Positions 1-7,963 of a stretch of 30,357 nt of DNA are shown here, one piece after another. This DNA comes from a virus: the IMG/VR virus record IMGVR_UViG_3300022150_000083, positions 1 to 30,357 of that record, one strand, 5' to 3'. Position 1 is the stretch's first letter, and every line of letters begins with the position of its first letter. Below the pieces are notes generated by a model that saw only the letters and a list, made by a program, of their open reading frames with translations, was not told where the DNA came from and did no database searches. The translations under genes and the position numbers were made by a program.

Positions 1-969
1 TTAGTTTGGTTTTTCGGTATCGATTTCCGTTGAAAAGCCGCCGCCGTCGATCATGTGCCGCGCGCTCTTGATCGACCATATGCCAGCCACTCCAATTCGG
101 AAACCCAACGCGACGATCTGACCTCCAGAGATGACGAGCGGATCACCTTGCATAGTGATGCTGAGGGTGTGATCGCCGCGCTTCAATTCGGTGAGTTTGG
201 CCTTGGCCGCGCCCTCTGCCTCTACTTGAGTGCTGTGGGCGTGGCGCAGCTTCTTGACCGGCGATCCCTCGCCCGCCGTCACTGTCTCTTTCTCGCCTGT
301 CGCCTCATTGTGCCAGTTGGCCTCTACTGAATTGAAATTGCCGCGCGTTGCAAAATTCATCGACCAGGACAGCTTGCCGGATTTGGTGATCGTGTGCGGG
401 ATCATCGGACGGCCGCTGGCCGTAGTGCTTTCGCCCTTGGCGATGAACAGTAGGGCCTCGCCTTTGACCGTGGCGATGGCATCATGATCTCGACCTATAC
501 GGGTCAGAAAATTGATATCGCTCTCGTCAGTCTGATCGAGGTGCTCATAGACGAATGGCTTGAGCGCCTCGGCAACTTTTGGCTCTAGGCTGTGCTCACC
601 GGCAATCTTAACGATAATCTCCTCAATGGTCTTTTCATCCCAGCTACGAGTTTTCTGCTCCTTGATCGGCCCACCAAGGTTCACGGCTTTGCCTCGGATA
701 ATTACCCGATCCGGTGGCCCCTTCGCTCCGACCTCATCAGCGGTGAATATGCCCATAGGGGCTAGGAAGGTCTCCTTATAGCCCATAAAGACGATCAACG
801 GGGCACCGGGCGAAGGCAGCTCGATTGCATTATCGCGGTCATCAAGCGTGATCTCCACCGTGTCGGACTTGTAACCGGCTTCATCCGTGACCGTGAGGTT
901 CAAGAGGCGATCCTTGATCTGGCTGGTGATGTTCACACCATCTGCGATAACTTTGAAATCTGGGGTCAT
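1..969 (-). CDS. D: Baseplate hub protein gpD (late control D family)
   Basis: 322-residue homologue of P2 gpD, which forms the central hub of the baseplate on which the spike and tail tube sit. The start is ATG at 969 (MTPDFKVIADGVN), because upstream codons in this frame lie over gpX; the preceding gene stops 4 bases before. The family pattern is visible: an N-terminal 'ITSQIKDRLLNLTVTDE' segment, then 'DTVEITLDDRDN', a middle 'ESDINFLTRIGRDHDAIA' stretch, and a C-terminal beta-rich part. It is last in the visible tail operon, as in P2 (T-U-D). Its TAA stop is the first three bases of the window, so nothing can be said about what follows. Identification is from family resemblance and position. 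Confidence 0.93.
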   Translation of the reverse strand: MTPDFKVIADGVNITSQIKDRLLNLTVTDEAGYKSDTVEITLDDRDNAIELPSPGAPLIVFMGYKETFLAPMGIFTADEVGAKGPPDRVIIRGKAVNLGGPIKEQKTRSWDEKTIEEIIVKIAGEHSLEPKVAEALKPFVYEHLDQTDESDINFLTRIGRDHDAIATVKGEALLFIAKGESTTASGRPMIPHTITKSGKLSWSMNFATRGNFNSVEANWHNEATGEKETVTAGEGSPVKKLRHAHSTQVEAEGAAKAKLTELKRGDHTLSITMQGDPLVISGGQIVALGFRIGVAGIWSIKSARHMIDGGGFSTEIDTEKPN

Positions 970-973
970 GCGA

Positions 974-1180
974 TCAATCCCAAAGCCGAATTGTGGGGCG
1001 TTCCTGAGCACCTTTGGCGGCGACAGGTAGTGTGATGAGCAGCCCAGACGGCATGACCGGCCCATGGGTAGCAAGGCCGGGATTGGCGTCGAGGACGTCC
1101 TCGACGCGGTATGGTGCATCGCCGTAATGCTTGGCGCACACATGGTCGAGCACGTCGCCGTCTTTGGTGCGATAGATCAT
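974..1180 (-). CDS. X: Tail protein X (LysM-like)
   Basis: 68-residue protein of the P2 gpX family, a small LysM-like baseplate/tail component. The N-terminal 'DGDVLDHVCAKHYG' and central 'VEDVLDANPGLA' are the usual LysM-type landmarks, and the length is typical. Its ATG overlaps the TGA of gpU (ATGA), and gpD starts 4 bases after its stop, so the three genes are probably translationally coupled. In P2 itself X lies in the head-completion region; here it sits between U and D, an arrangement seen in many P2-type tails. Confidence 0.9.
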   Translation of the reverse strand: MIYRTKDGDVLDHVCAKHYGDAPYRVEDVLDANPGLATHGPVMPSGLLITLPVAAKGAQERPTIRLWD

Positions 1181-1635
1181 ACCAGCCTCGCCAAGGTGGA
1201 AAGCGCCGCGACAGCGAGACCAAACCCACCGAAACCGCCTTGGTCTCCACCATACTCCTTTAATGTGATGGAAAACGAGATCACGTGCGCCGCGCCGTTG
1301 GCCTCAAGCTCGGTGCCGGTTTCCTCGATCTTAAGGATCACCCAATCTCCCAGGACATAACCACCGTGCCCCTCCAGTAGCATCATCGGCCTACCCCGTC
1401 CGGCTTGCGCGCGCATAAGGTCAAGTTGGTGATTACCGCCTCTCCAATTGGGCAGAATTTCACCTTGGAGGGTAATCTGATCGGCCCCTGGGCCGACATA
1501 CTGCTGACCGGGCTTGCGGCCAATGCGGTCCTGTTCGGCCCAGCGATAGGTCGAGACCCGCTTGATCTGTTGATAGGCTGCGGTGTCCAGCATGAATGGG
1601 TAAGGCCCCATCATCATCATCACTTTAACTGTCAT
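1177..1635 (-). CDS. U: Tail protein U
   Basis: 152-residue homologue of P2 gpU, a small essential tail protein. The start ATG at 1635 (MTVKVMMMMGPYPF) is chosen over an in-frame GTG at 1644 because GAGGAG lies 8 bases before the ATG. The start overlaps the end of the tape-measure gene by 11 bases. Family hallmarks are 'GPYPFMLDTAAYQQ' near the N terminus, 'YRWAEQDRIGRKPGQQYVGPG' in the middle, and a glycine-rich C-terminal part around 'KEYGGDQGG'. Position between T and X/D agrees with a P2-type tail operon. Confidence 0.92.
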   Translation of the reverse strand: MTVKVMMMMGPYPFMLDTAAYQQIKRVSTYRWAEQDRIGRKPGQQYVGPGADQITLQGEILPNWRGGNHQLDLMRAQAGRGRPMMLLEGHGGYVLGDWVILKIEETGTELEANGAAHVISFSITLKEYGGDQGGFGGFGLAVAALSTLARLV

Positions 1636-4600
1636 GCAAAACACTCCTCATTGCGACCTGCGAACGCTCCTCGGCATCCATCATCTCGGCCCGCACGGTC
1701 GCGCGCACCTCGGCCATATCAACACCAGGCGCAAAGCTGAGCGGCATGTTGAACTGAGGCGCAAAGCTGATCGCCTGACCGCGCGACCCTGCGCCACCTG
1801 CGGATGCGACGTTTGCCATGACGGGCACAGGTGCGGCGTCATAGCCGCCGCCGAAGCCGATATCTTGCGCCAGCTCACGCGCACGGCTCGCCAGCGCAAC
1901 CATGCCCTTAAGCGCACGATTGTGTGCGATAAAGCCGCCCTCGTTTCGATACTCAAGCTCAGGGCCTTCCTCGCCGGTCAACAGCCAACCACGGCCAAAA
2001 GCGCCGCCTGCGGCGCGCGCTTGGACTGGCGCGTTTGGCACTGCGGCCAGCGCGACATTGACGCTGGCGTTGCCGGGCAGTGCGTTGCGGATGGTCGCGG
2101 CGATCTGGTTGGCAGCGGCGCGCACACTCGCGACCTGTGACAGCATCCCGTTCGCAATTGACTGTGTGATGCGCGCGCCTTCGGACGTCATATCGACCGA
2201 ACGGATCGCGTCCATCATACCCGCGAGAACACTGCGGACAGCTGCTAGGGCCTCGGCGGCGGCTGCACTAATTGCAGGCAGCTGCGTTTCCAGCTGGTTT
2301 GCGGCCTGAGCCGCTTCAAGTAGGCTTTCCGGGTTCTCGATACGAGGCGATGATGCCGTGCTTGCAGCATTGATCTGCTCCAGCAACGAGAGCATCTCAG
2401 CTGCGCGCTCGACGTCGTTAGACCAATTCCATTGCCCCTCCTCAGTGGCAACTTTGGCTGCCAGCTCGGCTTGAACGTCGCCAAGATCGACGAGGCCCTG
2501 GCGGTATTCATCGACAAGCGCGAGGCCGCGATCCCACTCACCAATGCCAGCCGTTGCCCGGCTTTCGAGGCGCACATCGATGGTCTCACCAGCATCGGAA
2601 AAGAGTGATTTTAGGTCTGGCAGGTCCGGGATAACGCTCGACCAATCCCAAGCGGGCAGCACATCAGCCCATGAGAATTGCAACCAATTTGCGATGGGCA
2701 GGGTGCCAATCACGTCAGACCACGAGAAATCCTCAATCCATGCGGCTAGATCAAGACGATCTGACACCCACGCACCCCAAGCGAATGGCGCGATGAACGC
2801 GGCCCATGCAAATCCTTCTACCCACGATGCCAGATCAAGGCGATCCGAAACCCATGCGCCCCAAGCGAACGGTGCGATGAACGCGGACCAAGCAAATCCC
2901 TCGACCCATGATGCCAGATCAATGCGATCCGACACCCACGCACCCCAAGCGAAAGGCGCGATGAACGCAGACCAGGCAAATCCTTCCACCCACGATGCCA
3001 GATCAATGCGATCCGACACCCACGCACCCCAAGCGAATGGCGCGATGAACGCAGACCAGGCAAATCCTTCCACCCATGACGCCAGATCAAGCCGATCCGA
3101 GACCCATGCACCCCAACCGAACGGATCGATGAGGTCCGTCCAAGCAAATCCATCCACCCAAGCCTTTAGATCAAGCTTTTCGCTCACCCAGCTTGCCCAC
3201 GACAATGGATTGATAAATGCGGCCCATGAGAACCCCGCGAGCAAGCCAGTTACAGTGGCCCAAGCACCGGCCAAGTCATCAGATTTGATGATGCCTAACC
3301 AAGACAACGGGCTGAGCGCATTCCAGATGCTACCCAAAACTCTGCCGAGAAATCCGGTGACGGCAGCCCAAGCCGAAGCCAGCGCATCCAACGGCAGGTA
3401 TTTCGACCACTCGACGCCAATGATCGCATCCCAGATGCGCGCGCCCGCATCGGCTACGAACCTGACGATGCCCGCCCATGCGGCGCGCAGTCCGTCTAAT
3501 GTCAGCAAGCTCGACCAGTCGAATGAAGTGATCGCGCGAAAAATATCATCGATCTTGGCAACCATATCGCCCACGACGCGGCCAGCGTTCTCGCCCCATG
3601 CCTGCCACTGCGCAGCACTGGCATCGAGTGGGCCGAACAGGTTACCGATCCAGCTGATCAGATCCCCGATTGCACCCGCGATGTTGGATATGACCGGACC
3701 GACTGGCCCAAGTGCTGCCATGAATGCCTTACCAAACCCTTGGAAAAAAGCCTTGAGGCCAGACCAATTCTTATAAATCCATGCACCAGCCATTGCGATG
3801 CCCACGACGATTGCACCAATCCCCGTAGAGATTAACGCGAACCGCAATGCAAAAAGCGCGCCCCTGATCAGCTTCATCGGGTTCAGGAGGGCCAGCAGAC
3901 CACGCGGAAGGCTGAGCAATGTGATACCAAGCCGGGTCGCGGCGTAGCTAATCGTCGCCCAACCGGCCACCATCGAAGATGTCGCCAGCAGGATCGGTGC
4001 GGCGACCGCTAAAAAAGCGCCCAAACCAACGACAACCATGCCGATCCCGGTGATCAGCTCGGGGTTGGCGTCGATCCAATCGAATGCCTTGGTAATGAAT
4101 GCATCTATATAGGGTATGAGACGCTGAACCACGGGCAACAGTCGTTCACCAATCATCTGCTGTAGCACGTTCATCCGCTGGGCCATGAGAACCATGGTGG
4201 CGTCCCAGTTGTTATCAGCGGCGCGTGCCATCTGCTCAGTGAAATCAGCACCCTGCGCAGCGGCATCCTCAAGTGCCTGAGCGTTGGCGCGCACCGCCGC
4301 CTCTTGGCCGTATAGGGCATTTATCATCTTCATAGCCTCGTCGGTGCCGAACGCCTCTTTGATCTCAGCAGCCTCGAACGCATCCAAAGTCTCGCCATAG
4401 CGCGTCTTCAGGTCCGACAGGATGTCAGGCATGGCCCGCAATCGGCCACCCTCATCCAAGATGCGCACAACGATGGGATTGGCGCTGTCCGTGGCCAGCT
4501 CGGCGAAACCCGCGTGGGCTTTGGCCGCGTTGGTCGCGAACGCCCGCAACGCCGTGCCAGCCTCGCCCGCCTGCATGGTCTGTTGCATCATGCCCAGCAG

Positions 4601-5254
4601 GGCTAGCTGCTCGGTCATCTCCATCCCAAGGTTGACAGCACCGGCACCGGCGCTTTCGATAGCTTGTTGCATCGCCGCGCCATCGGTTTTGAATTGCTGG
4701 ACAGATGCCGATAAGGCAGCGCCGAACATGTTCCCGAAATCGGCATCGCTCATAATCGCGTATTGGTCTTTGAAGATGCCGTATGACGTGGCGAACAGGC
4801 TGGTCATTTGCTCGGGAATGCCGCGCGTGGCCTTGGCTGTCCACATTGCGGCGGCGGTCATATCTGCCACGCCCTCGTCTGTGAGCGAGCTGATACCCGA
4901 TTTGATGTCATACGATGCTCGCACGAACGCATCCGCCGTGACCCCTGCCAGCTGCATCTGCATTTCACGGGCGCGGCGCGTCACCACCTCAAGGTCGCGC
5001 ACGCCCAACGTTGCCAGCTCACCCTTGGCGCGCTCGACTTCGCGGATGCTGTCTGTGAAGCCGGTCACCATTCTGCGGGCACCAGCTGCAACAACGCCAG
5101 CGACCGCGCCCGCGCCAGCCAGCTTCATCGATAGCTTCAAGCGGTCATTCATCCGGTCGCTGGCCTTAGAGATGGTGCTCTCTACATCCCGCAACGGTGC
5201 GGTGATCTGGTCAGCCAAGCTGACGAGGACATCAACACCGATGGACGGGATCAT
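1625..5254 (-). CDS. T: Tail tape measure protein gpT
   Basis: 1209-residue tape measure, which sets tail length and is wound inside the tail tube before DNA ejection. Residues about 60-340 resemble the phage-minor-tail/TP901 core region (for example 'FATSYGIFKDQ', 'KEAFGTDEAMKMI'). Hydrophobic segments follow at about 395-500, as usual for tape measures. Residues 691-858 are six 28-residue tandem repeats rich in tryptophan (listed separately), preceded by more diverged W-rich units. The ATG overlaps the TGA of the E-E' fusion as ATGA, the coupling expected of a P2-type E/E'/T module. P2 gpT is about 815 residues, so this one is clearly longer. Large open frames on the opposite strand here are shadows. 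Confidence 0.95.
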   Translation of the reverse strand: MIPSIGVDVLVSLADQITAPLRDVESTISKASDRMNDRLKLSMKLAGAGAVAGVVAAGARRMVTGFTDSIREVERAKGELATLGVRDLEVVTRRAREMQMQLAGVTADAFVRASYDIKSGISSLTDEGVADMTAAAMWTAKATRGIPEQMTSLFATSYGIFKDQYAIMSDADFGNMFGAALSASVQQFKTDGAAMQQAIESAGAGAVNLGMEMTEQLALLGMMQQTMQAGEAGTALRAFATNAAKAHAGFAELATDSANPIVVRILDEGGRLRAMPDILSDLKTRYGETLDAFEAAEIKEAFGTDEAMKMINALYGQEAAVRANAQALEDAAAQGADFTEQMARAADNNWDATMVLMAQRMNVLQQMIGERLLPVVQRLIPYIDAFITKAFDWIDANPELITGIGMVVVGLGAFLAVAAPILLATSSMVAGWATISYAATRLGITLLSLPRGLLALLNPMKLIRGALFALRFALISTGIGAIVVGIAMAGAWIYKNWSGLKAFFQGFGKAFMAALGPVGPVISNIAGAIGDLISWIGNLFGPLDASAAQWQAWGENAGRVVGDMVAKIDDIFRAITSFDWSSLLTLDGLRAAWAGIVRFVADAGARIWDAIIGVEWSKYLPLDALASAWAAVTGFLGRVLGSIWNALSPLSWLGIIKSDDLAGAWATVTGLLAGFSWAAFINPLSWASWVSEKLDLKAWVDGFAWTDLIDPFGWGAWVSDRLDLASWVEGFAWSAFIAPFAWGAWVSDRIDLASWVEGFAWSAFIAPFAWGAWVSDRIDLASWVEGFAWSAFIAPFAWGAWVSDRLDLASWVEGFAWAAFIAPFAWGAWVSDRLDLAAWIEDFSWSDVIGTLPIANWLQFSWADVLPAWDWSSVIPDLPDLKSLFSDAGETIDVRLESRATAGIGEWDRGLALVDEYRQGLVDLGDVQAELAAKVATEEGQWNWSNDVERAAEMLSLLEQINAASTASSPRIENPESLLEAAQAANQLETQLPAISAAAAEALAAVRSVLAGMMDAIRSVDMTSEGARITQSIANGMLSQVASVRAAANQIAATIRNALPGNASVNVALAAVPNAPVQARAAGGAFGRGWLLTGEEGPELEYRNEGGFIAHNRALKGMVALASRARELAQDIGFGGGYDAAPVPVMANVASAGGAGSRGQAISFAPQFNMPLSFAPGVDMAEVRATVRAEMMDAEERSQVAMRSVLHDS
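2681..3184 (-). repeat. Six tandem 84-bp repeats inside the tape-measure gene
   Basis: Six head-to-tail 84-bp units encode 28 residues each, with the core 'SDRLDLASWVEGFAWS' followed by 'AFIAPFAWGAWV'. Units 2 to 5 (about 2765-3100) differ by only a few residues, such as RLD/RID and FAWS/FAWA. The outer units are diverged: one begins SEKLDLKAW, the last ends IGTLPIANWL. The reading frame is kept throughout, so copy number can change without breaking the protein. Similarity at the nucleotide level suggests recent unequal recombination or slippage. Confidence 0.93.
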
Positions 5255-5663
5255 TTGGCTTCACCTTCAATTTTGAGGAATTTCTTGGCGTCCTCGAAAT
5301 ATGCCGCCAGCTCATCAATCGGCATATCGTCGCAATCGCTGGGTCGCCAATGGAAGTGACGACCCAGAAACAGGGTTACAGCGCGGTAGCTTCGGGCGTC
5401 CCATCGCTTTGCTTGCCCATAAAGTTTCCCACGATCACGGACAGCGCCATGAAGTCCTCGCCATCCAGCTCATCGACGACCTGTGGCGAAACTTCGGCAA
5501 GGTTCACGATCATACTGGTGGTGATCTCGCCAGCGCCTTTCATGTTCAGCGCCTTGCGCATATCGGCACCGCGCGGGCGGCGCATCTCGACCTCTTTCAT
5601 CTCGACGCCACCGTAGGTGCCGGGGTAAATCAATGTGTGCACGATTGTGTTTTTCTGAGCCAT
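5251..5663 (-). CDS. E': Tail assembly chaperone E-E' made by -1 frameshift
   Basis: Predicted 137-residue fusion: the first 80 residues of E, then 57 residues in the -1 frame (LYGQAKRWDARSYRAVTLFL and on). The -1 frame is open from the slippery site to a TGA at 5251-5253 and encodes a GpE-like stretch, 'FHWRPSDCDDMPIDELAAYF', the usual hallmark of P2-type E' domains. The switch would occur at GGGAAAC (5424-5430), read in the zero frame as GGA AAC. The fusion's TGA overlaps the tape-measure ATG. In P2, lambda and many tailed phages the short and long forms chaperone the tape measure in a fixed ratio. The frameshift is inferred from sequence, not measured. Confidence 0.85.
5376..5663 (-). CDS. 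E: Tail assembly chaperone, short form (gpE)
   Basis: 95-residue zero-frame product, MAQKNTIVHTLIYPGTYGG, with the family's 'EVEMRRPRGADMRKALNM' segment and the acidic 'VVDELDGEDFMALSVIVGNF' stretch that ends on the slippery site. This is the P2 gpE / tail-assembly-chaperone family: a cytoplasmic assembly factor, normally not in the finished virion. It lies between the tube gene FII and the tape measure, as in P2. Ribosomes that do not slip end at TAA 5376-5378; those that slip make the E-E' form. An E-coupled hairpin region lies upstream (5710-5740). Confidence 0.92.
   Translation of the reverse strand: MAQKNTIVHTLIYPGTYGGVEMKEVEMRRPRGADMRKALNMKGAGEITTSMIVNLAEVSPQVVDELDGEDFMALSVIVGNFMGKQSDGTPEATAL
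5424..5430 (-). promoter_or_regulatory. Programmed -1 ribosomal frameshift site GGGAAAC
   Basis: On the minus strand the heptamer G GGA AAC fits X XXY YYZ exactly in the E frame (codons 79-80, Gly-Asn). GGGAAAC is close to the GGGAAAG used by the lambda G/GT chaperone. Slippage joins E to an open -1 frame encoding a recognisable E' domain. Possible downstream pairing (a GGGC run just after the site with GCCC about 20 bases on) is weak, so no stimulator is claimed. Confidence 0.82.
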
Positions 5664-5709
5664 GGTGATGGTCCTTTCAGATTGGAAGGTTATGGAAGTC
5701 TATGGACGT

Positions 5710-5740
5710 CCGATCCGCGCGCTTAGGTGCGGCGGATCGG
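5710..5740 (-). other. Stem-loop between FII and E
   Basis: A perfect 9-bp inverted repeat (5710-5718 with 5732-5740, CCGATCCGC / GCGGATCGG) sits in the 93-base gap between the tube gene and E. There is no U-run after it, so it is not a textbook terminator. It could trim or attenuate the transcript, lowering chaperone and tape-measure levels relative to the abundant sheath and tube. This role is inference only. Confidence 0.5.
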
Positions 5741-5756
5741 GTCCGTGTCGGTCGCG

Positions 5757-6263
5757 TTACCGGCCAATATTAGCCCGGTGGGGGGCCAGCAGGTCGATGC
5801 CGTTACGACGGATGATCATGCCCTCGGGATTGACGACCCACTTTTCGACACCATCGATATGGCGCTCATAGTGGCGCAGACTGACGGTCTGCATAAGCGG
5901 TGCCTCGGCACCATCCTCCCATGACCCTTCATCGAACTCCTCAATGAAACCACGCGCGATGATCTCGTGCGCGACAGTGACGCCATCTGCTCCCTGCATT
6001 GATCCTTTGATGCGGAACGGAAACTCCTCGCCCTCGGACACCGAGAACAGGTCGAACAGGTCTTTCGGCACGGCATCGAACGTCAGCTTCATCTCAAGCG
6101 CATTTGCCAAGCGGCTCAGGCGCACCTTGATCGGCCCAGACATACCCGATGCCTGAAATTCGCGGGTGGCCATCGTCAGCTTGGGCAGCTCGACCTTCTT
6201 GGCCTCGCCGAAATAGCCCCGCCCATCGACGAACAGGCCCATATATTGGAGAATATCTCTCAT
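5757..6263 (-). CDS. FII: Major tail tube protein FII
   Basis: 168-residue homologue of P2 gpFII, the subunit of the inner tail tube. Signs are the N-terminal 'LQYMGLFVDGRGYFGEAKKV', the 'LPKLTMATREFQASGMSGPI' segment and the C-terminal 'ERHIDGVEKWVVNPEGMIIR', all typical of the family, and a normal length (P2 gpFII is 172). It follows the sheath gene by 13 bases. It is a structural protein expected in roughly the same copy number as the sheath. Confidence 0.95.
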   Translation of the reverse strand: MRDILQYMGLFVDGRGYFGEAKKVELPKLTMATREFQASGMSGPIKVRLSRLANALEMKLTFDAVPKDLFDLFSVSEGEEFPFRIKGSMQGADGVTVAHEIIARGFIEEFDEGSWEDGAEAPLMQTVSLRHYERHIDGVEKWVVNPEGMIIRRNGIDLLAPHRANIGR

Positions 6264-6276
6264 TTGGTCGCCCTCC

Positions 6277-7446
6277 TTAGGCGTTTGGCAGAACCTCGGT
6301 CAGGTAGCCATTGTTGATCATGGAGCGGAAAGTGATGTGCTCGGCGGTGGGCGTCTCGACCCAATCGTAGTTGAAATAGACCTTGCCATCTTCCAGCGCC
6401 TCGGGCGTGTTCAACTCGTCGTCGGCCCAGCACTTGAAGCCGACCAATGCGCCGACATTCACCATGCGCTGGCCATAGGCGTTCACACTGTCGACGACGT
6501 TCTCGAAATATGAACGGTCGGCGTTGCGGTCCACAGCGTAGAAGTGGCCTTGCAGGATGCTTTCGCCGATCATATCGGCAACACGACGGCGCTTGATCAT
6601 GGCCCATTTCGGATCGGCAGACAGACTGCGGTTGCCCCAAAGGCGATAGCCATCACGCTGGATGATTGTGGTGACCTCGTTTTCGTTGAGGATATTGGCG
6701 CGCGATGTCGCATCGCCCAAGGTGAAATCGACCGGGCGCGCCGTGCCTGTGATGCCGTCGATCAGACGGTTCGATGGGGAATGCCAGAACCCGCGCTCGG
6801 CATCTGATTTGGCAATTACACCAGCCACACGGGCCGATGCAGGGCGCACAATTTCTGTGCTCGTCAGGGTGTCGAACACCTTCACCCATGGATCGACCAG
6901 ATAGATACGATCCGACCCGAAACTCTCGCGGTAGGTAATCGCGTCCACGTCGGTTGAATTTGGACCATCGGCGATGATGATAGCGCGCAGTTTAGTCGCA
7001 ATTGCGACCAGCTCGGACACGACCGCCTGCTCTTGAGTGAACTCGGGCACGACTATCAGGCGCGGTGCAACCTTGACGACGCTTTCGGCGGACAGCAGGG
7101 CTTGCAAGCCCAATGGTTGTCCGGTGTCGTTGTCCGTGCCGCCGATGATGTTGCTCAATGTGGCAGCTCCATCGACACCTTCCTCGACGCGGATCACGAC
7201 AACCACAGCCCCGATCTGGTCAAAGATGTCGTCGATGGCCGGTGCCAAGGTGCCACTCACGCCAAGGCCAGCCGCATCCGAACGCTTGCCCGCGACCAGG
7301 ACGGGCGTATTCAGCGGGAATTTGGCGGCATCGGCATCAGGTGCGGTGCCGACAAGGCCAATGACCGAGGAGCGGACGGTGCGGATTGGGCGTGTGCCGG
7401 TGTCAATCTCGACAACCTCGACGCCATGTAGGAATTTCTCGGGCAT
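6277..7446 (-). CDS. FI: Tail sheath protein FI
   Basis: 389-residue contractile sheath subunit, close to P2 gpFI (396). It opens 'PEKFLHGVEVVEIDTGTRPI' then 'VRSSVIGLVGTAPDA', and has a typical C-terminal region around 'VVDSVNAYGQRMVNVGALVG' and 'ELNTPEALEDGKVYFNYDW'. The presence of sheath and tube together shows the tail is a contractile myovirus type, not a siphovirus tail. Its ATG lies 3 bases before the end of the preceding gene's spacing, within the same tightly packed operon. Confidence 0.96.
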   Translation of the reverse strand: MPEKFLHGVEVVEIDTGTRPIRTVRSSVIGLVGTAPDADAAKFPLNTPVLVAGKRSDAAGLGVSGTLAPAIDDIFDQIGAVVVVIRVEEGVDGAATLSNIIGGTDNDTGQPLGLQALLSAESVVKVAPRLIVVPEFTQEQAVVSELVAIATKLRAIIIADGPNSTDVDAITYRESFGSDRIYLVDPWVKVFDTLTSTEIVRPASARVAGVIAKSDAERGFWHSPSNRLIDGITGTARPVDFTLGDATSRANILNENEVTTIIQRDGYRLWGNRSLSADPKWAMIKRRRVADMIGESILQGHFYAVDRNADRSYFENVVDSVNAYGQRMVNVGALVGFKCWADDELNTPEALEDGKVYFNYDWVETPTAEHITFRSMINNGYLTEVLPNA

Positions 7447-7448
7447 GA

Positions 7449-7955
7449 TCAGGAACCTCCGTTGATCAGGGCAAGGGCCTCGGAAAAGGCCGTTTCGGCT
7501 TGGGCCTTCGCGGCACCAAGCGTTGTGATGATTTGGGTCTCGATATCGTCCGCGTCGTCCGCCACTGCCGCGATGGCAGCGCCGGTCTCGGCCTCGATCA
7601 CGCCGATCAGCAGGGCGATCTGGCGGTAGGCGGCGGCGCGTGCGCTGATCATGCCGATCAACCCTGTGCGGTTGGTGCCGCGCGCCTTTGCCTCGCGTGA
7701 CAATAGCGCCAGCTCCGCCTCGGACGCGCTGGCCGGATCACGGGCGATCTCTTCCTTGAAGCGGTATTCGGCCAGCTTGCCTGCCGACTGGCTGGCGATG
7801 CGCGCCCGGTAGGTTTCGGCGAACTGCGTGACCTGATGCAACGCGGCGGCCTTGAGCGCCGTTGCGATGACGTCGCCGGGATAGCCCAGCTCGACCGCCT
7901 CGGCGCGACTGACACGGCTGGTCGCGCGGCCCTCGTGTGTGATGTCGAAAAGCAT
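7449..7955 (-). CDS. Unknown fiber-associated protein (gpG position)
   Basis: 168-residue protein with no family I can name with confidence. It is largely helical and alanine/glutamate-rich. An N-terminal segment (MLFDITHEGRATSRVSRAEA) is followed by long predicted helices and a C-terminal 'DDADDIETQIITTLGAAKAQ' stretch. It lies directly after the fiber gene and before the sheath, the place of the P2 tail-fiber assembly protein G, so a chaperone or fiber-attachment role is the best guess. A small structural protein is the alternative. No membrane segment or cysteine motif is visible. Confidence 0.75.
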   Translation of the reverse strand: MLFDITHEGRATSRVSRAEAVELGYPGDVIATALKAAALHQVTQFAETYRARIASQSAGKLAEYRFKEEIARDPASASEAELALLSREAKARGTNRTGLIGMISARAAAYRQIALLIGVIEAETGAAIAAVADDADDIETQIITTLGAAKAQAETAFSEALALINGGS

Positions 7956-7963
7956 GATCTACC

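Noticed and set aside
2681-3184. CRISPR-like regular repeats
   Set aside because: Units are contiguous, in frame and protein-coding, with no unique spacers.
2544-3776. 410-codon plus-strand frame with repeats
   Set aside because: It is the reverse side of the tape-measure repeats; its repetitiveness is inherited from them.
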